Source: Verrucomicrobiaceae bacterium (lineage in GTDB: Bacteria > Verrucomicrobiota > Verrucomicrobiia > Verrucomicrobiales > Akkermansiaceae). From it: a DNA stretch of 64,000 bases. Position numbers and translations under genes: made by a program. Of the stretch, positions 18,224-26,600 are shown one piece after another. Under the pieces are notes generated by a model. The model did no database searches. It was not told the origin of the DNA and worked only from the letters and a program-made list of their open reading frames with translations. The stretch covers positions 332,325 through 396,324 of the forward strand of contig JAIXQH010000044.1 in the NCBI GenBank assembly GCA_027484055.1. The letters are read 5' to 3'. Each line of letters begins with the position of its first letter. Within the stretch, counting starts at the first letter, position 1.

Positions 18224-18874
18224 ATCGGGGAAATCACTCTTTTATGTTTTAGTTCGGGATAACGTTTCAATATTTTCTGCTGCTCCTCGGTAGGCAGCTC
18301 CGTGAACGGCATGAGTTTGTCCTGCGGGCGAGATTCTTTTTGGTTTAGGATGTCCAACAGATCCCAGTGCCGCTCAATTACATTGCTACGGGGTTCCTTG
18401 TAAGGTTTATTATAACGCGTGTAATCCATCACCAGTTTCCGTCCGTTTTCTTTCCAGTTCTTGATGATCTCACACCGGAATTCCTTGTTGATATACCAAC
18501 GCATTTCCATATCCGCCCCGAAAATTTCGGTGTGGAATTGATACTTGGGCGTGAGTTTTTTTCCCTTCCTCCAAGGAGGGCATGTCATTGTCCCGCTGAA
18601 CAAGCTTCAGGTTGATTCGGCTGTTGTCGGGATTGTGCCGGGGCCACTTCCTGCCGACGAAGACTAGCATCGGCTTGCCGGTTTTCTTGGCCATGTTGCC
18701 GTTCGGGGTGAACCAATAAACCCACGACCGCGCCGATGCGGGCGGGGAAGCGAACACCGCGACGAGCGGACCATGCGAGAGTGCCTGATTAATCGGCGCT
18801 GCTGCATTTGTGTGAAACGATGCGACGACGTTGACCATCGCCATAACGATGGCTCTAGCGGAAGGGATTTTCAT
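18220..18874 (-). pseudogene. Chimeric relic: GH106 N-term + short thioredoxin-fusion segment + C-term of the thioredoxin-fusion family (cf. 48629-50536), frameshifted
   Basis: FASPPASARSWVYWFTPNGNM (GH106) followed by KKTGKPMLVFVG then RHNPDNSRINLKLVQRDNDMP (both in the 635-aa protein). The frame changes at a T7 run at 18556-18562 and continues as MEMRWYINKEFR..NWKENGRKLVMDYTRYNKPYKEPRSNVIERHWDLLDILNQKESRPQDK. Confidence 0.88.
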
Positions 18875-18921
18875 GAGACTGTTTGGTTTTGGAGATGTAT
18901 GTAGTTACTGGGGACTGACTG

Positions 18922-18957
18922 GAATGGCACGGGATTAAGCCGTATTTCGTGCCATTC
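18922..18957. repeat. Perfect 10-bp inverted repeat (GAATGGCACG / CGTGCCATTC), 16-nt loop
   Basis: Read directly: gaatggcacg-ggattaagccgtattt-cgtgccattc. Confidence 0.85.
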
Positions 18958-19219
18958 GGGTCACATGGCTTTTGAGGTTCAGTGAACCGCTCAGGTATTT
19001 GCCTGGCGGCAGCAATACTAAACCACCACCGGCCTTGGCCGCAGCGTCGATGGTTTTCTGAATCGCCTCGGTGTCCATGGCGGTGCCATTCCCCAGCGCG
19101 CCGTAGTTACGGATATTAAACGTCGCCGGAGCAGCGGCCGCGCAGGGCGTCCAAGCGCTCACGGCCAGGCAGAGGACGGTAATAAAATGAACAATTTCCA
19201 TGGGGCTGAAGACAATCAT
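18935..19219 (-). pseudogene. GH28 polygalacturonase N-terminal remnant (94 aa)
   Basis: FNIRNYGALGNGTAMDTEAIQKTIDAAAKAGGGLVLLPPGKYLSGSLNLKSHV is the classic GH28/pectate-lyase-superfamily N-terminal motif; the ORF then ends abruptly. Confidence 0.85.
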
Positions 19220-19245
19220 TTCATATTAAATACGTGCGATCACGG

Positions 19246-20539
19246 GTATCCGGTTAACTAAGGAGCGATGATTCATGAGTTTTTAAAAGTGAGAGACTTG
19301 TGAATGAGATTTGATGCCACGCTTTTGAACTTTTCTTGGATTTCAGGCAACGTGTCGCCCGATAAACTCTGGACGCCACATCCTCTCTCAAATCCCCGAC
19401 CTCGTAGATCGCAAGACGCTTTCCCGCGTGGTCAAACGTTACGAGGCCGAGTCGCGTGTCCGCCATTTTGGCTGCCGCCAGCAACTCATTTGCATGGTCT
19501 TCGCCCAGCTGACTTGGCGGGAAGGACTCCGTGACATCGCCGCCTGCCTCAATGCTAGACCTTCGAATTTGCATCATCTCGGGTTCAGTCAACCTATTGC
19601 CAAATCCACTCTCGCGGATGCCAACGAACAACGCGATTGGCGGCTCTGGGAAGACCTTGCCAAGGGCCTCATGCGCAAGGCCCGCGCCCTGTATGTCGGC
19701 GAGGAATTCGGACTGGACCTCGACAACACCATCTATGCCCTCGACTCGACGACCATCGACCTCTCGCTGACCCTCTTCCCATGGGCCGCCTTCCGGCAGA
19801 CCATGGCGGGCATCAAGATGCACACCCAGATCGACCTGAGGGGTCCTATTCCAACCTGCATCCACATCACCGGAGCACGTCAGCATGACGTGGGCTGGCT
19901 TGACAGCCTGCTGTTTGAACCTGGCGCATTCTATCTGATGGATCGCGGCTACATGGATTTCGCCCGCCTCTTCCTCATTGCAAACGCGGGCGCCTTCTTC
20001 GTCACGCGAGCTAAAAGCATACTGCAATTCACCCGGCACTACTCGCTGCCGGTGGATCGCTTCACCGGTTTGCGAAGCGACCATGTCGGCAAACCTAGTC
20101 TCGCCAAATCGCGAAACGCCTTTCCTGCACTTCTGAGAAAAGTCCGCTACTACGACTCGGAAACCGAAAGGGAACTGATCTTTCTCACCAACAACCTTGA
20201 GATCCCTGCCCTGACAGTTGCCATGCTCTACAAGATGCGTTGGCGAATCGAGCTGTTCTTCCGATGGATCAAGCAGCATTTGCGGATCAAGCACTTTTAC
20301 GGCACAAGTCCAAACGCGGTGAAGACGCAGATATGGATCGAGGTGACCACCTATCTGATGGTCGCGATCATTCATAAGCAGATGAAACTGCCTGGCACCC
20401 TCCACAGAACTTTGCAGCTTTTGAGCGTTCATCCTTTCGAGAAAGTGACTCTAAATGAGCTACTTACAGAATCGGACCACAGAACTAGTGATGACCGTGA
20501 ACGTAACCAATTAAATTTGTATGGGTTATAACCGGACAC
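19246..20539 (+). mobile_element. IS4-family insertion sequence
   Basis: Imperfect terminal inverted repeats GTATCCGGTTA (19246-19256) and TAACCGGACAC (20529-20539) around a DDE transposase ORF. Exact ends and target duplication not established. Confidence 0.75.
19362..20531 (+). CDS. IS4-family DDE transposase (first in-frame ATG at 19428; homologous N-term appears to begin at 19362 with ATA)
   Basis: ALDSTTIDLSL, YLMDRGY and the IS4 Y-2-R-3-E-6-K signature YKMRWRIELFFRWIK; upstream in-frame INSGRHILSQIPDLVDRKTLSRVVKRYEAESRVRHFGC. Confidence 0.85.
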   Translation: MNSGRHILSQIPDLVDRKTLSRVVKRYEAESRVRHFGCRQQLICMVFAQLTWREGLRDIAACLNARPSNLHHLGFSQPIAKSTLADANEQRDWRLWEDLAKGLMRKARALYVGEEFGLDLDNTIYALDSTTIDLSLTLFPWAAFRQTMAGIKMHTQIDLRGPIPTCIHITGARQHDVGWLDSLLFEPGAFYLMDRGYMDFARLFLIANAGAFFVTRAKSILQFTRHYSLPVDRFTGLRSDHVGKPSLAKSRNAFPALLRKVRYYDSETERELIFLTNNLEIPALTVAMLYKMRWRIELFFRWIKQHLRIKHFYGTSPNAVKTQIWIEVTTYLMVAIIHKQMKLPGTLHRTLQLLSVHPFEKVTLNELLTESDHRTSDDRERNQLNLYGL

Positions 20540-20627
20540 TTGTGTTTTAATGTATTTATTCTTCATTATGGTATTTGATATACAGGGCGATTATAAGATC
20601 TTGATCAGTTGACTTGCGTATGACGTG

Positions 20628-21401
20628 CTATTTCATCATCTCGGTGAGAAGCGGTTTCATTGCGTCATACCATAAATCATAACCTTTCGCATTCGGGTGC
20701 AGCATGTCTGGCATGATATCGCCGGGAATTTCACCGGACTCGTCCAGAAACACTTTCCCGATGTCGAGATAGCGGGTCATCTTGCCGTCATCGAGTTTGC
20801 AGATGATGGCATTGATCGCCTTGGTTTTTTCCCGAACTTCGGAATCTTTTTTACTGCGAGGGAACACGCCCAAAAGGAGCAATTTCGTATTCGGGAGCTT
20901 GGCGTGAATGGTTTGTACGATCTTGGTCACTCCGGCGGCGGCCCAGTTTGGATCTTCGTCGGGGCACTGGCCGACATTGTTGGTGCCTACCATCAGCACG
21001 ACGACCTTGGGGTTGATTCCGTCAAGCTCGCCATTGGTGAGGCGCCCCAATACGTGTTCAGTGCGCTCGCCGCCCACTCCGAAGTTCGCCGGCTTGTAGG
21101 GAGCAAACTTCAGCCAGCTCCACTCTCCTTTGCGTGAAAAATAATCGGTGATCGAGTCACCGATAAACAGCAGGCCGATTTCTCCCTGCGTCTTGCGATA
21201 CATAAACTCCGCATGCCGCGGCGCGTTTTTAAGGATCGGCGTCACCGCGTCCTCCGGCGTGCGGGGCTTGGTTGCTGGCTTGGAGGGCACGGCCGGGGCG
21301 GGCGCCGAGGTTTGGGCGAGGAGCGGAGAACCTGCGAGCGAAGCAAGGGTGACCGCCATGAAGCAGGCGGCCAAACTGAATGTGGAATAGATGGATTTCA
21401 T
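20628..21401 (-). CDS. SGNH/GDSL hydrolase (probable carbohydrate esterase)
   Basis: LLFIGDSITDYF; NFGVGGERTEHVLGRL; VVVLMVGTNNVG; DMLHPNAKGYDLW. Confidence 0.85.
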   Translation of the reverse strand: MKSIYSTFSLAACFMAVTLASLAGSPLLAQTSAPAPAVPSKPATKPRTPEDAVTPILKNAPRHAEFMYRKTQGEIGLLFIGDSITDYFSRKGEWSWLKFAPYKPANFGVGGERTEHVLGRLTNGELDGINPKVVVLMVGTNNVGQCPDEDPNWAAAGVTKIVQTIHAKLPNTKLLLLGVFPRSKKDSEVREKTKAINAIICKLDDGKMTRYLDIGKVFLDESGEIPGDIMPDMLHPNAKGYDLWYDAMKPLLTEMMK

Positions 21402-21506
21402 AACGACTTTTTCTAATTTTGATCCACCCAGTCGGGCGATTCGGTGTTGGTTTTGTAGATAACTGAAATCATTAAGCGGGGCTTAGAACGGCCAAGATTT
21501 GACCTG

Positions 21507-23471
21507 CTATTCCGTCGATGAGAACTTGTAGAAGACCACGCCGTGCGGGTTCGGACTCACGGTTACTGTTTGATCGACCACGCCGATATCGGCGCGCTTC
21601 CACAGGTCGCGGACAAGGTATTTACCGCCCATGCCCAGTGCTTTCATATCCACAGTTTTCTCAATGGGCTCGCGGCCGCGGTTGAAGAAGCCGACAGCCT
21701 TGGAACCGTCTTCCAAATCCTTCACCCAGACTTCGAAGGGGCCGTCCACCAGTTTCTTGCGGGCAGGTTTTCCCAATGGATCCTGGTTGATATCCAGCAC
21801 ATCGTCATTGGTGAGCAACCGGAGCATGAATTCATCGGCTTTTTCCAAATCGCAGCTCATCCAGAGCGAGGCAGACATCAAAGACCACATGCTCATCTGG
21901 AGGTATCGCTCGTCGTGAGTAATGCCGCAGGGTTTGTCCCAGGCAAATCCCGAGATCAGCGAGTCCAGATCAAGCCAGTGGCCCGGCCCGCCGAACTGCG
22001 CCCAGCGATCGTTGGCAAAGGCGATGGTTTGCAAGTGCTCCCAATGACCTAGCAGGTCGTTGGTCGTGCGCCAGGAGTTGGCGTGTTTCACATAGGTACC
22101 GCCGTTCTCAAAAACCCCGCGGTTGGAAAGGCCGCAGTGCATATCCCGCCCTGATTGCTTGAGGGCTTCCGCGACCTGAATAATTTCATTGGGTTTCTGG
22201 TAATGCCAGTCCCACTTGCAATAGTCGAAGCCCCATTCCCCAAATTGCTTTGCATCCTGGTTCAGGAATGAATACGGGCCGACTTGGAATACTTGTTTAT
22301 CTCTCTCGCTACTCCATTTCCCATCCGGGGTGGCCGCAGTGCCGCCTGGAAATCTGCCATACGAGGTCATCCACGGGGTATGATAAATGCCCGCTTTCAG
22401 GCCCAGGTTATGAATCTTATCACAAAGGCCCTTCATGTCCGGGAACTTTTCGTTGGCTTGCAATGCGTTATCTTTGCCTCCGCGTTGTCCTTGCCAGCCA
22501 TCATCAATATTCACGTAAAGATAGCCGTGATCCTTCAGGCCCAGGCTGACTATCAACTCGGCGGCCTTCTCCACTCCGCGCTGATCCACCTTCTTCAGCA
22601 AGACGTTCCAACTGCTCCAGCCCATGGGAGGGCTCAATGAGAGTTGATCTCCAACAACAATCTTCAGTTCACGTTCGGCGACACCGAGTTCATTGCGCGC
22701 CGACAACATCACGCGATGCTCGGCTTTGTCTTTCAAACGGCCGGTGATGCGTCCGGTCTGGGAATCCAACTCAAGACCATCGGGGAGATTCTGGGCCGAG
22801 AAAGTCATCGGCTTCTTGCCGCTTGCGGTCACGGTGAAAAGGAAGGGCGACCCGGGGCGTACACCAAAAACGCGACCCCCGGTGATTCTGGGCGTTTCCG
22901 GTCCCTTGGGAGTGACGAAAACAGCTGCCGGATCGGGCTTGGGTTTGGAATAGACGGGCGTGGGGCAAAACCCCGAATAGCTAATGGCCATGTCCGCAAA
23001 GGTCACTTGCGCGTCGTCATACAGGTCGCCTGCAAAATCGGTTAAAACCTCCAGTTGCTTCACCCCTTTGAGATCCACGTTCATGGCAACGGGGGGCTGC
23101 CCCGACTTCAGGGGGCCGCTGGACCATAATCTCTTGTTATCCCCGTAAATCAATACCTCGGCGCATTCGGTGAACCGGTTGGCGACCGCATCATCGATCC
23201 CCACCTTGCCCGTGAGCGATTGTGACTGTCCCTTGAGATCGTAGGTGAACAGAGTGTTTGCCAATGCCGTATAAGCATTGGACTGGGGCTGCCCGCCCAG
23301 ACTCGGATCCCGACCCTTTACAACTCGGGGGGTACCATATTTGGCCGCGGTTTTCAGGCCAAAATCTTTCAGGTTGACCGTTTGAATGCCGGTATCGGCA
23401 GCGACTGCCGAGCCGAAGACGCATAAGCACAGTGCGAAATGGAACAAGTTCTTAATCATTTTCGTTTTCAT
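21507..23471 (-). CDS. GH27 alpha-galactosidase with N-terminal NPCBM-like and Ig-like domains
   Basis: PPMGWSSWNVLLKKVD; YLYVNIDDGWQG; WGFDYCKWDW nucleophile region; SWRTTNDLLGHW; GGPGHWLDLDSL. Confidence 0.9.
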   Translation of the reverse strand: MKTKMIKNLFHFALCLCVFGSAVAADTGIQTVNLKDFGLKTAAKYGTPRVVKGRDPSLGGQPQSNAYTALANTLFTYDLKGQSQSLTGKVGIDDAVANRFTECAEVLIYGDNKRLWSSGPLKSGQPPVAMNVDLKGVKQLEVLTDFAGDLYDDAQVTFADMAISYSGFCPTPVYSKPKPDPAAVFVTPKGPETPRITGGRVFGVRPGSPFLFTVTASGKKPMTFSAQNLPDGLELDSQTGRITGRLKDKAEHRVMLSARNELGVAERELKIVVGDQLSLSPPMGWSSWNVLLKKVDQRGVEKAAELIVSLGLKDHGYLYVNIDDGWQGQRGGKDNALQANEKFPDMKGLCDKIHNLGLKAGIYHTPWMTSYGRFPGGTAATPDGKWSSERDKQVFQVGPYSFLNQDAKQFGEWGFDYCKWDWHYQKPNEIIQVAEALKQSGRDMHCGLSNRGVFENGGTYVKHANSWRTTNDLLGHWEHLQTIAFANDRWAQFGGPGHWLDLDSLISGFAWDKPCGITHDERYLQMSMWSLMSASLWMSCDLEKADEFMLRLLTNDDVLDINQDPLGKPARKKLVDGPFEVWVKDLEDGSKAVGFFNRGREPIEKTVDMKALGMGGKYLVRDLWKRADIGVVDQTVTVSPNPHGVVFYKFSSTE

Positions 23472-23675
23472 AAATTTATCTTTTTAAATGCGAGGTAATA
23501 CTGGTGCTAAAGCTGCCATGGATGAGAGGATTGAAGTGAATGAACTTGATTGGAATCAGCCAGTCTAGGATACATCTAACTAGATTACTAGATTTTGCCA
23601 GAACTTGTGGTTTCGGCGCTTTGGGTTTGATCTGCGAAACTGTGGTCGAAGTCCCCTTTAATTTAGAGTCGGTTA

Positions 23676-26573
23676 TCATTTATTGTAATGCAGTTTGATC
23701 GAGTTCACATACATGCTTCCGCCTGAATTGACCCTCGGGATCAGCACGAGTGTAACACGTTTACTACCCGTCCATTTACTGGCCGCCTTTAGATCTACGA
23801 GCGTCTTGCCGATGGCGGTGCTGTAGTTGATGAGTGTAGAGGTTTTGTTTTTTTCATCGCGCATCCGCAGGGTGAATTTGCCGCGGACCTCGTGAACATT
23901 GAGTTCAAGCCGGGGATCGCGGTCAAAATCCACATCCACCTCCGTTGACATGCTGGGATCGCTCATGGGACTCGCCATGAACTTGGCCAGACAATACTCG
24001 TGAAGATTACGACGGCTGGGCCTGAACTCCGCCATTCCATCAGCGATAAGAATCTGCCCGTCGCCTTGAATCTTCCATTTGGAAGCATCTTTGAAATCGT
24101 CGATCACTACCGTGCTCCCTTGAAAGCAATCGAGGGTGACGGTTCTGTTCCAAAGCGGGATTCGGGAATTGGAAAACTCGATTTTCACCTGCTTTCCCGA
24201 CAACTCGCGTGGCGCGGTGATCATGATGGAGTGACTGACTTTACTGCCTCTTTCGACGCCGGGGTGCTTCCACTGGGTCTGCTCTGCGGTGAAACCGGAA
24301 GGCAGTTTCCACGTGACCACTCCGTCCGCGCCCAGCTTCCCGTCGGGATTGTAGAGATCAATGTCCACAGCGACCGTGGAACCGGGCGTGATCGCATCAT
24401 CACGGCTGGTGACCACGAATTGTGAGGATTCGCGAGTAAGGTCAACAAGGTCCGATGCACCGACAAAATCAAACTGCGCGGGATTCAGTCCTTCGATGAT
24501 CCGTTTTTTGATGGAAGGAGGCAGCCGCCTTTCAAGGCAGATAAAAAACGGGGGAGAGTGTTGAGCGCTGATATTGCGCAGGAGTTCGATCATGTAAGGC
24601 ACTACCTCCGCGATCCGATCGGTGTTGTTATAATTGAACGGCGGCCAAGGAACCGAGGGCTTGTAGAGGTCACTTGCGCCTTCCAGCACAAGCGGCGTCC
24701 CATCCTTCAGGTAAAGGTTTTGATATCTACCCGAAATCTGCTTCTGAAAGAGCCGGATGGGAGGATTGGCTCCCGGCTCGTACCACCTCGGGAAGGGATA
24801 CTGCATGCATGGATCCCAGATCATCATCCCTTCCATGCCCGCTTGTGCGGCGAGCCGTCGAGTTTCATCAATGAGAGGGAAAATCACTTTTTCATCCCCC
24901 AGCACGGATGAAGGATAGGTATAGAGAGCGCCCGTTGGCGCGATGAGGAAGGTATCTTTCGGACTGGCCGTTTTGGTAAAATACTCAACGGCAGCGGGAA
25001 TGCATTTATAAGCGGTGGGAGAAAAGGTCCATGTCATCGGCACCTTTCCCCGGTCAGGATCCAGCCAGTTGCCGTCATTCCACCACAAGCTCATGAATCC
25101 GTTAGGGGTGTCACCGGGATTCACCCCGAAACACACGTAATATTTGTTTTCCAACGATTTACCCGGGGTTTCATTCCGGGGAAACCGGACAGACCCGCTG
25201 GTGGGAACCTTCGACCAGAAACTGAGATTGGCCGCGCCGCTGTGGAACATGCCGTGCCCATTGGCAGTTAGAATGGTCACGGATTTCCATTCCTCTCCGA
25301 CCCACCCGAGCATGGTGCCGGGCCGTTTGAGATGATGCATCACCGGGTCGAGCAATGGAGCCATGGCATAAGGGTTCTGCTGCACCTTTCCTTTGGCATC
25401 CATTTTCTGGAAGACGAATGCTTTGTTGGAAACTGCGAAATCAATGCCCCTGGTGTTGAACCAGCCGGGTTGGGCGGCGAACGCGTATTGGTCACTCGTT
25501 TTAGGCAGCAGCTCGCTGACGGCCCATTGCCAGGCTGCCTCAGGATCGGTGAATCGTTTGCTCAGATCCATCTTGGTCTGCAATCCGGCGAACCAATCGC
25601 GCTGGGCCGATTCCTCCTTCACGAGGGCCTTATTCGCATCAAGGAGCCGGAAGCTTTTGATCTGAAGACCGGAAGCTTCGTTCGGGACGATAAATCTAAC
25701 CAAGGTGCGCCTCCGCCCCTCCACCAGGTTCGGAATTTTCCTCAGGTCGTAGCGCAGCACTCCGTCCCGTTTCGTGTTTTTCTCGATCCAGACCCAGGAA
25801 TTCTGTCCTGTATGAACGGCTCCTTGGTCAAAAATGAGCGACCAGACATCGCCAAGATTCTTTGTCTCTACCTCCAAAAAAGGAGTCTTGCTGATATCAA
25901 TGCTGAGCCAGGTCTGAAGCCCGGCGGATTCGGCATGGATTTCAAGATTGTGACCAGACAATCCACTGCGTCTCCGGATGATGGTGCCGCTCGGATCATA
26001 GGTGGCGTCAGAACGAAACGATTCCCAAAAGGGGTTCCGGCGCTCAAACCGGTCTTCAACCCGCCAGTCCTTGCCGGATAGGAGAGTGCTGCGCCGCGCC
26101 GCCACTGAATCACTGAGCGGCAGAAGGTTCTCGAGGCCGGCAAGGGTCGCAGCGATACAACCCTGTTCGTATCGGGTCCCGTCATACCGTGTGATTCCTT
26201 TAAGCAAACCCTCTGATTTAAAAATCTCGATGGCTTCTCCGAATGACGTCCATTTGAATCGATAACCTTTTTCCCGCGCCAGATAGTCCATGAAGACCTG
26301 ATCTTCCGGGCCGAACTTGTGGAAATAAGCGCGCACAAAAAGCCGCGGAGCGTCCCGGTTCACGATGCCTTGCAGGGCGGTCAGAGTGAAAATCTCGTTG
26401 GCATCGTCGATTCCGGCTGCATCGACGACATACACTAAATGTGGATCTTTTTTGGGAAGCGACTGCGCACTTGAGGGTGCGGGTGAAGCAAAGGTGATCC
26501 CGGCAAGGATCAGCCCCAGCAGCATTGAGCCCGCACGAGCCAGAAGTTTTCCATTATGAAGTTGGTAATACAT
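23676..26573 (-). CDS. GxGYxYP-family putative glycoside hydrolase (divergent paralogue)
   Basis: VYVVDAAGIDDANEIFTLTALQGIVNRDAPRLFVRAY; ASPKDTFLIAPTGALYTYPSSV; NPDGKLGADGVVTWKLPSGF beta domain. Confidence 0.8.
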   Translation of the reverse strand: MYYQLHNGKLLARAGSMLLGLILAGITFASPAPSSAQSLPKKDPHLVYVVDAAGIDDANEIFTLTALQGIVNRDAPRLFVRAYFHKFGPEDQVFMDYLAREKGYRFKWTSFGEAIEIFKSEGLLKGITRYDGTRYEQGCIAATLAGLENLLPLSDSVAARRSTLLSGKDWRVEDRFERRNPFWESFRSDATYDPSGTIIRRRSGLSGHNLEIHAESAGLQTWLSIDISKTPFLEVETKNLGDVWSLIFDQGAVHTGQNSWVWIEKNTKRDGVLRYDLRKIPNLVEGRRRTLVRFIVPNEASGLQIKSFRLLDANKALVKEESAQRDWFAGLQTKMDLSKRFTDPEAAWQWAVSELLPKTSDQYAFAAQPGWFNTRGIDFAVSNKAFVFQKMDAKGKVQQNPYAMAPLLDPVMHHLKRPGTMLGWVGEEWKSVTILTANGHGMFHSGAANLSFWSKVPTSGSVRFPRNETPGKSLENKYYVCFGVNPGDTPNGFMSLWWNDGNWLDPDRGKVPMTWTFSPTAYKCIPAAVEYFTKTASPKDTFLIAPTGALYTYPSSVLGDEKVIFPLIDETRRLAAQAGMEGMMIWDPCMQYPFPRWYEPGANPPIRLFQKQISGRYQNLYLKDGTPLVLEGASDLYKPSVPWPPFNYNNTDRIAEVVPYMIELLRNISAQHSPPFFICLERRLPPSIKKRIIEGLNPAQFDFVGASDLVDLTRESSQFVVTSRDDAITPGSTVAVDIDLYNPDGKLGADGVVTWKLPSGFTAEQTQWKHPGVERGSKVSHSIMITAPRELSGKQVKIEFSNSRIPLWNRTVTLDCFQGSTVVIDDFKDASKWKIQGDGQILIADGMAEFRPSRRNLHEYCLAKFMASPMSDPSMSTEVDVDFDRDPRLELNVHEVRGKFTLRMRDEKNKTSTLINYSTAIGKTLVDLKAASKWTGSKRVTLVLIPRVNSGGSMYVNSIKLHYNK

Positions 26574-26600
26574 ATCTTAAATTTTCCGTCGATCTCGCTA

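Noticed and set aside
18556-18562. Phase-variable homopolymer (T7) switching a gene
   Set aside because: Downstream and upstream frames belong to an already chimeric, deleted gene, so switching would not restore a functional enzyme; decay is simpler.
19254-20432. 392-aa minus-strand ORF
   Set aside because: Antisense to the IS4 transposase, which has clear DDE and YREK signatures.
23476-23679. 67-aa minus-strand ORF between GH27 and GxGYxYP genes
   Set aside because: No homology or motif recognised; intergenic and AT-rich.
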